From the NCBI GenBank assembly GCA_018241765.1, contig JAFEDD010000006.1:1-64000 (forward strand): a DNA stretch of 64,000 nucleotides. Direction: 5' to 3'. Both the position numbers and the translations under genes were made by a program. Source of the stretch: Pseudomonadota bacterium. Its GTDB lineage: Bacteria > Pseudomonadota > Gammaproteobacteria > Burkholderiales > Casimicrobiaceae. Each line of letters starts with the position of its first letter. Positions within the stretch are counted from its first letter, which is position 1. A model generated the notes under the pieces. The model was not told where the DNA came from, did no database searches, and saw only the letters and a program-made list of their open reading frames with translations. Below are positions 43,128-53,969 of this stretch, one piece after another.

Positions 43128-43949
43128 GTGAACAAAGTCTGTTTCGTCGGCGGCGGCAACATGGCCAACGCCATGCTCTCCGGACTGCGCAGGCAGCTGC
43201 CGACGCTCAGCTGTCACGTCATCGAGCCGTTCGCGCTAGCGAGGGAGCGCCTCGCCTCGCTTGGCGTGACCGTCCACGAGTCGGCCTGCCGTGAGGCCGT
43301 GCAGGGGGCGGACGCCGTCGTGCTCGCCGTCAAGCCGCAGGTGCTGCGCGAAGCGTGCGCCGCGCTGCGGCCGCATCTGACCGGCGAGCTGATCGTCAGC
43401 ATCGCGGCCGGGGCCCGCATCGCGAGCATTGCGCGCTGGCTCGGTGCCGATTCCGGCGCGGCGCGCATCGTGCGCACAATGCCGAACACGCCGGCGCTGA
43501 TCGGGCAGGGCATCACCGGCCTGTACGCGCCGGAGGCGCTGGCCGAGGCTGACGTCGCCACCGCCACGGCGCTGATGCGCTCGACGGGCGCCGTCGTGCG
43601 CGTGGCCGATGAGGCGATGATCGACGCCGTGACCGCGGTGTCGGGCAGCGGGCCCGCCTACGTCTTTCACTGGATCGAATCGATGCTCGCGGCGGCGAAG
43701 GGCGTCGGCTTCGACGACGCCGATGCGCGCACGCTGGTGCTGGCAACGCTCAAGGGCGCGACGGCGCTGGCAGAAGCCTCCGACGAGACGCCCGCCGTGC
43801 TGCGCGAGCGCGTCACCTCGAAAGGCGGCACCACCGCCGCCGCGCTCGCCGTCATCGAGGCGCGCGGCGTGCGCGAGGCGCTGATCGACGCCGTGCGCGC
43901 GGCGCGGGATCGCGGCGCCGAGCTCGGCGCGGCCAGCGATGGCGACTGA
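43128..43949 (+). CDS. proC: Pyrroline-5-carboxylate reductase
   Basis: Last enzyme of proline synthesis, reducing P5C with NAD(P)H; 273 residues. It has the Rossmann motif FVGGGNMANAM at 5-15 and the P5CR signature near 170 onward (AVSGSGPAYVFHWIESM, then RERVTSKGGTTAAALAVIEARG). Start is GTG at 43128, preceded by GAGAGGGAA. It overlaps the DUF167 gene by 11 bases. The yggS-proC-yggU order is widespread in proteobacteria, although yggT is missing between proC and yggU here. Confidence 0.95.
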   Translation: MNKVCFVGGGNMANAMLSGLRRQLPTLSCHVIEPFALARERLASLGVTVHESACREAVQGADAVVLAVKPQVLREACAALRPHLTGELIVSIAAGARIASIARWLGADSGAARIVRTMPNTPALIGQGITGLYAPEALAEADVATATALMRSTGAVVRVADEAMIDAVTAVSGSGPAYVFHWIESMLAAAKGVGFDDADARTLVLATLKGATALAEASDETPAVLRERVTSKGGTTAAALAVIEARGVREALIDAVRAARDRGAELGAASDGD

Positions 43950-44238
43950 CCCGGCCTGGTTGAAAACCACGGCCGACGGCATCGAGATCGCGCTCTACGT
44001 TCAGCCGGGCGCGAAGAAGAGCGAGTTTGCCGGCGAGCACGACGGCGCGCTCAAACTGCGCATCAACGCGCCGCCGGTGGAAGGCCGCGCCAACGCGGCC
44101 GTCATCGCATTCATTGCGGCGAGTTGCGGTGTTGCCCGCAGTCGCGTCACGCTGATCAGCGGCGAGCTCCATCGGCACAAGCGCGTTCGCGTGGACGATG
44201 TCGGCGCTCGTGAGCGCCTGCTCGACTGCGTCGCTTGA
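43939..44238 (+). CDS. DUF167 (YggU) family protein
   Basis: Small protein of 99 residues with the YggU fold. Conserved segments are LYVQPGAKKSEFAGEHDG, LKLRINAPPVEGRANAAVI and LISGELHRHKRVRV. The family is ancient and its molecular function unknown. It overlaps the proC 3' end by 11 bases, so it is translationally coupled. A palindromic repeat starts 35 bases after its stop. Confidence 0.92.
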   Translation: MATDPAWLKTTADGIEIALYVQPGAKKSEFAGEHDGALKLRINAPPVEGRANAAVIAFIAASCGVARSRVTLISGELHRHKRVRVDDVGARERLLDCVA

Positions 44239-44273
44239 GAGGGCGGCCGACGACCGCGAAACGCGGCATTTTG

Positions 44274-44399
44274 GTCAACGGCTTTTGGCTGAAATGGCGT
44301 CCATGACGGGCTTCGCGCGAGAAATCAATGAATGTCGATATTGGGCGAAATCGACTGTGAAGCCCGTTGTGAACGTCATTTCAGCGAAAAGCTGTTGAC
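44274..44399. repeat. Palindromic intergenic repeat, copy D
   Basis: A 126-bp copy with perfect ends GTCAAC...GTTGAC, the best preserved of the six. Arms read GCTGAAATGGCGTCCATGAC on the left and the near-complement on the right; the centre has AATGTCGATATT. It fills the gap between convergent DUF167 and DUF1841 genes, 14 bases from the stop of the latter. Confidence 0.92.
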
Positions 44400-44413
44400 G
44401 ATTTTGCGGCTCG

Positions 44414-44863
44414 TCAGGGTTGCCGACGCGCCTCTTCGGGCAGGCGGGCGCGTACGAGGCCGAGGTAGAGCGCGCCGTCGAGCGGCTGCCCCGTCCGTTG
44501 CGCTTGCCACAGCGTCTCTCCGAGGCACTCGAGGAGGTCATGGGTGGCCGCGTGCGCGTCGTCGTGGTGGGCGGCGAGCGCCGCGTGCAGCGCGCGAATG
44601 CCGTGCGGCTGGTCGATGTCGAGTTGCTCCTGCACGGCCAGATGCAGGCCGAGATGCAGGAAGGGGTTGGTCTCGCCCGCTTCGGGCCGCCAGTCGGTGG
44701 CGAGGAAGGACTCAGGGTTTTGCAGCACGCGGTGGTACTCGGGGTGCAGCGTGACGATGGCCACCGTCTTCTCTTCCAGCGCCGTCATCGGCTCACCACG
44801 GCGGAACTTCGCCCAAGCGTCGATGAAGAATTGCCGAGCTTGGTCGCGGGAGGGGTTGAACAT
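44414..44863 (-). CDS. DUF1841 family protein
   Basis: Protein of 149 residues matching DUF1841 along its length. It starts MFNPSRDQARQFFIDAWAKF and contains NPFLHLGLHLAVQEQLDIDQ and HDLLECLGETLWQAQRTGQP. The histidine-rich middle (HAALAAHHDDAHAATHD) is compatible with metal binding, but the function is unknown. The gene typically accompanies nth in betaproteobacteria, as here, where it lies 58 bases downstream of nth on the same strand. Confidence 0.88.
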   Translation of the reverse strand: MFNPSRDQARQFFIDAWAKFRRGEPMTALEEKTVAIVTLHPEYHRVLQNPESFLATDWRPEAGETNPFLHLGLHLAVQEQLDIDQPHGIRALHAALAAHHDDAHAATHDLLECLGETLWQAQRTGQPLDGALYLGLVRARLPEEARRQP

Positions 44864-44921
44864 CGTGATGCGTCGTTCGGGTTGGGCGTGATCGTGCGCA
44901 GGCGGTGGCGGCGCGGCTTCG

Positions 44922-45593
44922 TCAGCGATGCTGCGTTGCGCGTTGCCGCTCCGCTTCGGCGGCGCGCGTCTTGCCGGTGAATTCGCAATCGGGGAACACG
45001 GCGCAGCGCGCGCAGTGCGGCGCACGCGCCGTGCAGGTATAGCGCCCGTGCAGGATCAGCAGATGGTGCGCGATCGGCAGATATTCCGCTGGCGTCAGGC
45101 GCAAGAGCTTGCGCTCGACCTCCTCCACCGTCTTGCCGGGCGCGAGCTTCATGCGGTTGGCGACGCGAAAGACGTGCGTGTCGACCGGCATCGTCGGCTC
45201 ACCGAACGCGACGTTCAGCACCACATTCGCCGTCTTGCGGCCGACGCCGGGCAAGGCTTCGAGCGCGGCACGGTCGTGCGGCACCGCGCCGCCGTGGCGA
45301 TCCAACAATTGCTGCGCCGCCGCCACCGCATTCTTCGCCTTGTTGCGAAAGAGCCCGATCGTCTTGATGTGTTCGGCCAGCGCTGCCTCGCCCAGCGCCA
45401 CCAGATCGGCCGGCGCTTTCACGAACGGGAAGAAGCGCCGCGTGGCGAGGTTCACCGACTGATCGGTCGCCTGCGCCGACAGCAGCACCGCGATCAGCAG
45501 TTGGAAGTCATTGCCGTATTCGAGCTCGGTCTTCGGATTGGGCGTGGCCCGCGCGAGCGCGGCGAAGATGCGGCGGCGCTTCTCGGCGTTCAC
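44922..45593 (-). CDS. nth: Endonuclease III
   Basis: Base-excision DNA glycosylase/AP lyase of 223 residues for oxidised pyrimidines. The helix-hairpin-helix segment LEALPGVGRKTANVVLNVAF carries catalytic K120, and D138 lies in MPVDTHVFRV. The four [4Fe-4S] cysteines are C187, C194, C197 and C203. All landmarks are at E. coli-like positions. Its ATG overlaps the 3' end of rnfB by 4 bases, so the two are co-translated. Confidence 0.97.
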   Translation of the reverse strand: MNAEKRRRIFAALARATPNPKTELEYGNDFQLLIAVLLSAQATDQSVNLATRRFFPFVKAPADLVALGEAALAEHIKTIGLFRNKAKNAVAAAQQLLDRHGGAVPHDRAALEALPGVGRKTANVVLNVAFGEPTMPVDTHVFRVANRMKLAPGKTVEEVERKLLRLTPAEYLPIAHHLLILHGRYTCTARAPHCARCAVFPDCEFTGKTRAAEAERQRATQHR

Positions 45594-46222
45594 GACGCAT
45601 CGGCGCGCGCACGCGCGCGGGCAAGGATGTCTGCCATGAAGGCGCGGCGCTCGCTCGCGGGTTCGGCAACCGGCGCGGGCTCGGTGCGCACGTCACCTTC
45701 GCGCTCGGCGCGGGCGCGATGCGCTTCATAGCGCGCGCGCAGCCAGCGCATCTGTTCGTCGCGTTCCTCGAGCGTGGCATGCACGGCGTTCGCCGGCGTG
45801 ACGCGCGGCGTGAGTTCGATGCAATCGACCGGGCAGGCGATGATGCAAAGTTCGCAGCCGGTGCACTCGGCGGCGATGACCGTATGCATGCGCTTCGTGG
45901 CACCGATGATGGCATCGGTCGGGCACACCGGCAGACACGCCGCGCAGCCGATGCAGGCGGTCTCGTCGATGCGTGCCACATGCTCCGGCGCATACGGATC
46001 GACGTCCCGCGCCAAGGGCGGCACCGTCTCGCGCCCGAAGAGTGCCGCCAGCGCCGCGCGCGTCGCTTCGCCGCCGGGCGGACAGCGGTCGATGTCGGCG
46101 CTGCCCTCCTGCATGGCGCGGGCATAGCTCGCACAATCGGCATAGCCGCAGCGCTGACACTGCGTCTGCGGCAGCAGAACATCGATTGCATCAAGGTTGG
46201 GCGCGACGCGACTGGCTAACAT
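45590..46222 (-). CDS. rnfB: RnfB-type electron transport ferredoxin subunit
   Basis: Iron-sulfur protein of 210 residues. An N-terminal Fe4S4 module has C22, C25, C30 and C47. Two ferredoxin-type clusters follow, with C90/93/96/100 (CIGCAACLPVCP) and C120/123/126/130 (CTGCELCIIACP). The N-terminal membrane helix of canonical RnfB is missing, which is usual for the nth-linked betaproteobacterial form. No other rnf subunits are in the window. It may serve as an electron donor independent of a full Rnf complex. Start is the ATG at 46222. Confidence 0.88.
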   Translation of the reverse strand: MLASRVAPNLDAIDVLLPQTQCQRCGYADCASYARAMQEGSADIDRCPPGGEATRAALAALFGRETVPPLARDVDPYAPEHVARIDETACIGCAACLPVCPTDAIIGATKRMHTVIAAECTGCELCIIACPVDCIELTPRVTPANAVHATLEERDEQMRWLRARYEAHRARAEREGDVRTEPAPVAEPASERRAFMADILARARARADAS

Positions 46223-46270
46223 CGGGCCAATTATCGTGGAACGCGCCTGCGCGATCGAAGCATCGACATC

Positions 46271-46915
46271 ATGGAGTCCGTCACCGCCCCCGTCATCGTT
46301 CGCGCGCCGGCTCATCGCACGCCGGGGCGCTTCGGCCTGTTGTCGCGGCTGTCGGCGTGGTGGCTCGCGCGTCGCGGCTGGCGCATCGAAGTCGCCGAGC
46401 CGATCCCGGACAAGTGCGTCATCATCGTCTATCCACACACCAGCAACTGGGACTTTCCGGTGGGGCTGCTCGCCAAGTGGGCGATCGGCCTCACGCGCAA
46501 GCACGAAGCGCTCTGCTTTGCCGGCAAGGAGGTGCTCTTTCGCCCGCCCTGGGGCTGGTTCTTCCGTGCGGTCGGCGGCTTCCCGGTCAACCGCAAGGCG
46601 TCCACCGGCTTCGTCGACCAGATGGCGGCACGCTTCGCCACCGAGCCGCGCATGCGCTTCGTGCTGGCGCCCGAGGGCACGCGCAGCCATGTGCCGCACA
46701 TGCGATCGAGCTTCTACTACGTCGCGCTCGCCGCGAAGGTGCCGATCGCGCTCGGCGCCTTCGACTTTTCGCGCCGGCGCATCGTCGTCGACACCTTCCT
46801 CACGCCCTGCGGCGACGCCACGACCGACCTCGCCGCCATCGAGCGCTACTACCGCGACATCGAGGTCCGTGGCTACGCGCCCGAGAACGCCGGGGTGTGG
46901 CGGTTTCGTGACTGA
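46271..46915 (+). CDS. Lysophospholipid/1-acylglycerol-3-phosphate acyltransferase (short form)
   Basis: PlsC-superfamily acyltransferase of 214 residues. Block I reads PHTSNWDFPVG, a variant of NHxxxxD with H and D conserved. The block III-like region is APEGTRS and a GGFPVNRKAS segment lies between. It differs from the PlsC at 21727 in lacking its N-terminal hydrophobic segment and in the HTSNWD motif, so it belongs to a separate subfamily. It is divergent from rnfB, with starts 49 bases apart. Confidence 0.87.
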   Translation: MESVTAPVIVRAPAHRTPGRFGLLSRLSAWWLARRGWRIEVAEPIPDKCVIIVYPHTSNWDFPVGLLAKWAIGLTRKHEALCFAGKEVLFRPPWGWFFRAVGGFPVNRKASTGFVDQMAARFATEPRMRFVLAPEGTRSHVPHMRSSFYYVALAAKVPIALGAFDFSRRRIVVDTFLTPCGDATTDLAAIERYYRDIEVRGYAPENAGVWRFRD

Positions 46916-47005
46916 TCGTCGTGCTGGGGGCGCGCCGCCTTCGCCCGCGCTTTTGCCGGCGCTTTTGCTTGCCCCTTCGCCAGTGCGTTGGCGCCGGGTT
47001 GCCCG

Positions 47006-47776
47006 TCAGGGGGGCTTGGGTGCCGCGAGCACGCCGAAGTCGAGCGTGCGCTCGTTCGCGGACGGTGCCAGCCAGATTGTCCAGGCATCCGTTGGCGTCG
47101 GTGCGGTGGCGCTGGCTTGATGCGCTACGCGCCAGACGCACGCTGGCACGACGCCGGTCTCTTGCTCGTTCAACAGTGACTGGATGACGAACGGATGCAG
47201 GCGCGGCGCGTGTTCGCCGTGGGGCGCGTGTTCGCCTTCGCCTTCGTGGCGTGGCGTTTCGAGGGCGCGTCGAATCTGCGCGCGAATGGCCGCCAGCGAA
47301 TCGCGCAGCGGCAGCGCCGTGGCCGACCAGGTTGCGGTCGTGGTCGACGGGGCTGGCGCCGGCACGGCATCGAGCGCCTGGACGGCGGCGATCGCGGCGT
47401 CGGCGGTGCATTGCGTCGCCGCCAGGGCGCGCATGCGCTCCAGCGTTTGTCGTTGTGACACGGCGGCCGCCGACAGCCGGAAGATCGACTGAATGTCGGC
47501 GTCGTCCGCCAGACGATAGCGCGACGCGAGGCGCATGACCTCGTCGTGCTTGCCCGCGCCCTGCATAGCGCGAAGCTCGGCCAGTACCGCATCGCGCCGT
47601 TCGGCCAGCGCGGCTTTTTGCGCTGCCGTTTCGTTGGCCAGCGCGGCGCGCGCCGCCTCCAGCCGCTGCACTTCGCGGTGTTGCTGCCATGCGCGAAGCG
47701 CGCTGGGCGCGAGCGCGGCGCTGAGGGCGATAGCGCCGAGTGCGACGAGGATTCCTGTGCGTGTGATCATCGGCAT
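47006..47776 (-). CDS. Membrane-anchored hypothetical protein with coiled coil
   Basis: Protein of 256 residues that I do not recognise. An N-terminal membrane helix (about 6-28) is followed by a strongly coiled-coil segment (about 35-75, LEAARAALANETAAQKAALA). A helical, alanine-rich region and a histidine/glutamate-rich patch (HEGEGEHAPHGEHAPRLH) come next, and a small C-terminal domain ends ERTLDFGVLAAPKPP. Most of the protein would be periplasmic. Start is ATG at 47776 or 47770. It lies downstream of the IPTL-CTERM gene on the same strand, but a terminator separates them. Confidence 0.6.
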   Translation of the reverse strand: MPMITRTGILVALGAIALSAALAPSALRAWQQHREVQRLEAARAALANETAAQKAALAERRDAVLAELRAMQGAGKHDEVMRLASRYRLADDADIQSIFRLSAAAVSQRQTLERMRALAATQCTADAAIAAVQALDAVPAPAPSTTTATWSATALPLRDSLAAIRAQIRRALETPRHEGEGEHAPHGEHAPRLHPFVIQSLLNEQETGVVPACVWRVAHQASATAPTPTDAWTIWLAPSANERTLDFGVLAAPKPP

Positions 47777-47821
47777 GGCGGCGTCGGCAGGCGAGTGTCG
47801 ATTTGCGGAGGACGAAAAAAA

Positions 47822-47844
47822 ATCACCGCCTGCGCGGCGGTGAT
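47822..47844 (-). terminator. Terminator after the IPTL-CTERM gene
   Basis: ATCACCGCC and GGCGGTGAT arms with a 5-base loop, with an A-run on the plus strand (T-run on the minus strand), lie about 28 bases past the stop. Confidence 0.8.
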
Positions 47845-47871
47845 CATAGGCACGGAGACGGTTGCGGCCGG

Positions 47872-48678
47872 TCAGACGCGACGGCGCGACCACCATGCAC
47901 CGCCCAGCAGCAACAGGCCCAGTGCACCGAGCGCGTATTCGTTCATGGTGGGAACAGGCGTTGCCGCCGTCGCGCCTGGTGTGACGACGGAAGACCCGAA
48001 GCCGTCGAGATAAGCGTAGCCAGCGTGTGCGGTGGGCTGGCAATCCGACGCCAACAGGTAGACCTCGATCGAGTCACCCAGATCGGCGTCGGGCACGACC
48101 ACGTCAGCCGCTTTCCACGGCAGATAACTCCATCCGCTTTGGCTCGGCACCGGTTGAAACTGCGTACCCGTTTGTGCAGCGAACGAGAAATCCTCGTACA
48201 GCGTGGTGTTCTTCGTCACATTTCGCACGCGCAGGTAGAAAAACGGCTGATTGTTGGCGGCGTGCCCGCCATCGTTGAGCACCACGGCATACGAGAACCG
48301 GACGTGCAATTTGTTGTCGCTACTGTCGCGGTCAGCATTCGTGATGGTGTCGGCCTGACTGATGAAGTTGGCAATGCCGCCGGTCGCGATGTTGTTGACG
48401 CGCGCGGTGGCGGTACCGGCGTACGGCAGCGTCAGCGGTGCTCCCTTGAGATCAGGGCCTGCGGTCACCACGGCGCCACGAAAGGTGCCACCGGCGGCGA
48501 TGTTAAGGCTGCTACCCGTAAACGGTTGCGACCCGGTGAGGCCGTTGTTGACGCCCGACCCGGTCGTCCAGTTGGAGAAATTGCCGCTCTCGAAGCCGCC
48601 GTTCTGGAAGATGGCGGCAGCCGGAAAAGCCATGGCAGCCACGGATGCGCAAAGGACTGCGCGTGCGATCTTGTTCAT
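47872..48678 (-). CDS. IPTL-CTERM-type surface protein
   Basis: Exported protein of 268 residues. A Sec signal peptide (about 1-22, AFPAAA) is followed by a beta-rich domain with FQNGGFESGNFSNWTTGSG, reminiscent of carbohydrate-binding-like modules. A C-terminal sorting signal shows VPTMNEYALGALGLLLLGGA plus WWSRRR, matching the IPTL-CTERM pattern (Pro-Thr-x-x-Glu, helix, basic tail). Such proteins are processed by an exosortase/archaeosortase-like enzyme, none of which is in the window. A role in extracellular matrix or cell surface is inferred. Confidence 0.82.
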   Translation of the reverse strand: MNKIARAVLCASVAAMAFPAAAIFQNGGFESGNFSNWTTGSGVNNGLTGSQPFTGSSLNIAAGGTFRGAVVTAGPDLKGAPLTLPYAGTATARVNNIATGGIANFISQADTITNADRDSSDNKLHVRFSYAVVLNDGGHAANNQPFFYLRVRNVTKNTTLYEDFSFAAQTGTQFQPVPSQSGWSYLPWKAADVVVPDADLGDSIEVYLLASDCQPTAHAGYAYLDGFGSSVVTPGATAATPVPTMNEYALGALGLLLLGGAWWSRRRV

Positions 48679-48885
48679 ATGCCCCCTTACATTGATTGAT
48701 CAAAATTTCGCCCCTCAATCGTAGCAGATCGGCGTCGGAAAGACCTTAGGCAGCGTCCGGTTTCCGACATGCAGCCCGCGACGCTGCGGCGGCGCTTCGC
48801 CTTGCGTTGCCGGTCGGTGCGGTTGCGCGTCAGCGGGAGCGGACGGCTGCGGGGGAAGCCGCCGCCCAGACGCATCGCGGGTGGC

Positions 48886-50381
<1,496 letters not shown>

Positions 50382-50385
<4 letters not shown>

Positions 50386-51503
50386 GGGGAAGGGGCCGGG
50401 TTGCCACAGACTTGGGGCGGCGCGAACGGCAGCAGCACGCGAAACTCGGTGCGGCCGCGCTCGCTGTCGACTTCGATGGCGCCGTGGTGGTGCGCCACCA
50501 GGGTCTGCGCGATCGACAGCCCGAGGCCCGAGCCATCGCTGCGCGTCGTGAAGAGCGGCTGGAAGATGCGTTCGATGTGCTCCGGCGCGATGCCCTCGCC
50601 ATTGTCGATGATGGCGACTTCGAGCGCCATGCGCTGCGCGCGGCCGGCCAGCACGCGCTGCCGTGCGATGCGGCTGCGCAGCGCGACCTGCGGTGCGCGG
50701 GCCACGGCGGCGGCCTGACAGGCGTTGCGGCCGATGTTGAGCAGCACTTGCGTGATCTGCTCGCGATCGCACAGGAGCTCCGGCAGGCTCACGTCGAAGT
50801 CGGTGCGCAGCGCGTGGGTGCTGCCGAATTCGGCGCCGAGCAGTTGTGCAACGCGATCGAGCAGCGCGTGAATGTCGGTGCTGACGAAGGGGCGTGGCGT
50901 GTTCGGTGCGAGCAGTCGATCGACCAGCCGGCGCAGGCGATCGCACTCGTCGATGATGACGCGGGTGTATTCGCCCACGGTGGCGCGCCCGAGTTCGCCT
51001 TCCAGCAATTGCGCGGCGCCCCGGATGCCGCCGAGCGGGTTCTTGATTTCGTGCGCGAGGTTGCGCAGCAGGCGTTGCTGCGCGGCCTGTTGTTCGCCGA
51101 GGCGGGCTTCGCGGGTGATCTTCCACTGCGCTCCGGTGGCGCGCATCTCGACGACGCAGTGACTGGCGTCGGTGCCTGCGGCGTCGATCGGGCTCACCGA
51201 GCAATCGAGCAGCAGCGCGCCGCCATCGGGGGCCGCGTGGCCGTCGCGCAGGCGCAGCGCGATCGCCTGTTCGCCGCAACTGGCGCGCGTGCCCTGAGCG
51301 AGAGCGAGCAGCGCACCGAGCGCGCGGCCGTCATCGAAGAGGCGCGTCAGCGTCGCGCCGAGCAGCGTGCGCCGCGATCGCGCGAGCAGCGTTTCGGCGG
51401 CGCCGTTGGCCCAGGTGACACGGCCGTCGCCGTCGAGGAGCACGATCGCCGTGCTGAGCAGGTCGAGGCCGGCGATGTGGGTCATCGCGTCGTTGCTGTC
51501 CAT
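50382..51503 (-). CDS. ntrB: Nitrogen regulation sensor kinase NtrB
   Basis: Cytoplasmic histidine kinase/phosphatase of 373 residues. An N-terminal PAS domain (about 10-75) precedes the dimerisation domain with phosphoacceptor H151 in NLAHEIKNPLGGI. The ATPase part has LLNIGRNACQAA, DNGEGI and GSGLGLSIAQTLV. It responds to PII proteins and phosphorylates NtrC, whose gene overlaps its stop by 4 bases. glnA is upstream on the same strand, separated by the DUF4124 gene and a terminator. Confidence 0.95.
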
Positions 51504-51631
51504 GTTCCCATCAAAACGTCCGGGGTCGCCTCGGCCTCGCCGTGCGGCGCACGGCTTGCGGTTCGACGTCGCGTTCGCTCGCGATGCGAAGAGGAATGCA
51601 AGAAGGAAGCCAGCGCGCGCCGTGCGCGGCG

Positions 51632-52162
51632 TCAGAGCTTCAGGTTCGCCAGTTCCTGCTTCAGGGAGGCGACGTTGCGCTCGTGCAGGCGCATGGTCTG
51701 CTCGATCTGCTTCACGCGGTCGATGTACTTGGGCGAACCCATGCCTTCGTCGGCCAGCGGCAGCGGCTTGCCGTTGTTGAACGCGGTGCGGGCATCGGCG
51801 AGCAGCTTTTCTTCGGAGGCGAGCTCATCGGAGAGCACCTGTCGGCGCGTGCCGTCGCGCGTTTTCTGGGTGCTGGCGTCGACGCTCGCGACGGCGGTGC
51901 CCGCGTTGGCGTTGGCCGGGCTCGAGGTCTTCACGACGTTGGCGCGCGCCCCTTTGTTGCCGGTGCCCACGACCGAGATCGGTGAGCCGTCGGTGCGGGT
52001 GCACTGCGCGCCCTTGGGGGGCGCCTGGTTGGTGTAGGTCGTGTGGCCGGTGGCCGGATCGACGCACTTCAGAAAACCGTCGGCGCGCGCAACGCCGCCC
52101 GGCGCGAGGGCGGCGGTCACGACGAGCAGGCCGACGAGGCCAGCGGCGGCGGTGGTCTTCAT
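51632..52162 (-). CDS. DUF4124-domain exported protein
   Basis: Protein of 176 residues with a signal peptide (about 1-28) and a DUF4124 domain (GFLKCVDPATGHTTYTNQAP, with C at 33 and 54). A C-terminal coiled coil (about 110-175) ends ERNVASLKQELANLKL. DUF4124 proteins are periplasmic and of unknown function; they often lie beside glnA/ntr genes in betaproteobacteria, as here. Start is ATG at 52162. It is read in the same direction as glnA but follows the glnA terminator. Confidence 0.82.
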   Translation of the reverse strand: MKTTAAAGLVGLLVVTAALAPGGVARADGFLKCVDPATGHTTYTNQAPPKGAQCTRTDGSPISVVGTGNKGARANVVKTSSPANANAGTAVASVDASTQKTRDGTRRQVLSDELASEEKLLADARTAFNNGKPLPLADEGMGSPKYIDRVKQIEQTMRLHERNVASLKQELANLKL

Positions 52163-52210
52163 GGTGAAAGTGTAGTCAAAACAGACGTTTGGAACAAGAA
52201 CTGAAAGAAA

Positions 52211-52232
52211 AAGGGCAGGTCGCCCTGCCCTT
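52211..52232 (-). terminator. glnA terminator
   Basis: AAGGGCAG and CTGCCCTT arms around a 6-base loop with an A-run on the plus strand lie about 90 bases past the glnA stop. On the minus strand this is an intrinsic terminator. Confidence 0.8.
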
Positions 52233-52320
52233 GTTCGAGTCATCGTGGCGGCGATTGGTTCCGCCGCCGCGCCGTTGGCCCGCGCGGGCGCCGCTGCGCC
52301 GCGCGGCGGTGCGCGAGTGC

Positions 52321-53739
52321 TTACATGGAGTAGTACATGTCGAACTCGAGCGGATGTGTCGTCATGCGGAATCGGGTGACCTCTTCCATCTTGACGCCGA
52401 TGTAGGCGTCGATCATGTCGTTGGTGAACACGCCGCCGCGGGTGAGGAACTCGCGGTCGCGGTCGAGGTATTCCAGCGCCTGGTCGAGCGAGGAGCAGAC
52501 GGTGGGGATCTTCGCGTCTTCTTCGGGCGAGAGGTCGTAGAGGTTCTTGTCGGCCGGTTCGCCGGGGTGGATGCGGTTTTGCACGCCGTCGAGCCCGGCC
52601 ATCATCAGCGCGGCGAAGGCGAGGTAGCTGTTGGCCATCGGGTCGGGGAAGCGCACTTCGACGCGGCGCGCCTTGTCCGACTGCACGAACGGGATGCGGA
52701 TGGAGGCCGAGCGGTTGCGCGCCGAGTAGGCGAGCTTCACCGGCGCCTCGAAACCGGGCACCAGACGCTTGTAGCTGTTGGTGCCGGGGTTGGTGATGGC
52801 GTTCAGCGCGCGCGCGTGCTTGATGATGCCGCCGATGTAGAAGAGCGCGAACTCGGAGAGGCCGGCGTAGCCGTTGCCACTGAAGAGGTTCCGGCCGTCC
52901 TTCCATACCGACTGGTGCACGTGCATGCCCGAGCCGTTGTCGCCGACGATGGGCTTGGGCATGAAGGTCACCGTCTTGCCGTAGACGGCCGCCGTGTTCC
53001 AGACGGCGTACTTCATCCGCTGCGTCCAGTCGGCGCGCTGCACGAGCGTGCTGAAGCGGGTGCCGATCTCGCATTGGCCGGCGTTGCCGACCTCGTGGTG
53101 GAACACCTCGACCGGCACGCCCATCTCCTCGATGGCGAGCACCATCGCGTTGCGCAGGTCCTGCAACTGATCGACCGGCGCCACCGGGAAGTAGCCGCCC
53201 TTCACGGTCGGGCGATGGCCCTTGTTGCCACCCTCGTGCTTGGTGTCGGTCTCCCAGGCTGCCTCCTCCGAGAAGATCTTGCTGTAGCTGCCCGACATGT
53301 CGACCTTCCACTCGACCGAGTCGAAGACGAAGAATTCGGGCTCGGGGCCGAAGTACGCGGCGTCGCCGATGCCGGAGGCCTTGAGGTAGGCCTCGGCGCG
53401 TCGGGCGATCGAGCGCGGGTCGCGGTCGTAGCCCTTGCCGGTGGCCGGCTCGATGACGTCGCAGGTGATGTTGAGCGTGGTTTCCTCGACGAAGGGGTCG
53501 ATGACGGCCGTGCTGGCGTCGGGCATCAAGAGCATGTCAGAGGCTTCGATGCCCTTCCAGCCGGCCATCGAGGAGCCGTCGAAGGCGTGTCCTTCGGTGA
53601 ACTTGTCTTCGTCGAAGATCGCGGCGGGCACCTGCACGTGCTGCTCCTTGCCGCGCAGGTCGGTGAGGCGAAGGTCGACGAACTTGACATCGTCGTCCTT
53701 GATGCGGCGAAGGACGTCGGCGGGGGTGGCGGTGGCCAT
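52321..53739 (-). CDS. glnA: Glutamine synthetase, type I
   Basis: Dodecameric ATP-dependent glutamine synthetase of 472 residues, the main ammonia-assimilating enzyme. Signatures visible are [17 protein letters not shown], the ATP-binding [16 protein letters not shown] and the NRSASIRIP loop. The adenylylation tyrosine is Y401 in NLYDLSPEE, so the enzyme should be controlled by GlnE. CAGGAG precedes the ATG at 53739. It carries a sigma-54 promoter and candidate NtrC sites upstream, matching the ntrBC genes downstream. Confidence 0.98.
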   Translation of the reverse strand: MATATPADVLRRIKDDDVKFVDLRLTDLRGKEQHVQVPAAIFDEDKFTEGHAFDGSSMAGWKGIEASDMLLMPDASTAVIDPFVEETTLNITCDVIEPATGKGYDRDPRSIARRAEAYLKASGIGDAAYFGPEPEFFVFDSVEWKVDMSGSYSKIFSEEAAWETDTKHEGGNKGHRPTVKGGYFPVAPVDQLQDLRNAMVLAIEEMGVPVEVFHHEVGNAGQCEIGTRFSTLVQRADWTQRMKYAVWNTAAVYGKTVTFMPKPIVGDNGSGMHVHQSVWKDGRNLFSGNGYAGLSEFALFYIGGIIKHARALNAITNPGTNSYKRLVPGFEAPVKLAYSARNRSASIRIPFVQSDKARRVEVRFPDPMANSYLAFAALMMAGLDGVQNRIHPGEPADKNLYDLSPEEDAKIPTVCSSLDQALEYLDRDREFLTRGGVFTNDMIDAYIGVKMEEVTRFRMTTHPLEFDMYYSM

Positions 53740-53815
53740 GAGAGAAGCTCCTGCGGTGTGAAAGGGTGAAGGCGCGTCGGGCTTGAGGTGCGGGCCGCGC
53801 GGTACGCATCGGTAT

Positions 53816-53831
53816 TGCAGCAAACGTGCCA
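53816..53831 (-). promoter_or_regulatory. Sigma-54 (-24/-12) promoter of glnA
   Basis: Read on the minus strand this is TGGCACGTTTGCTGCA: the -24 TGGCAC, a GG-to-GC spacing of exactly 10 bases and a -12 GC. It differs from consensus at one -12 position (CTGCA for TTGCA). It places transcription start about 65 bases before the glnA ATG. Confidence 0.75.
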
Positions 53832-53969
53832 CCGCGCGATGCGGTTGCCCGCCGAACGAGAACGCTTGGCAAGGAACGCGCTGGCGCTCTCGGCGTCACG
53901 GCGGCGGGTGCGTCACGGCCTCCACGGTTCGCGGTGCGCCGCGATGCGCGTCAGCGTGCTCCGCGTCAG

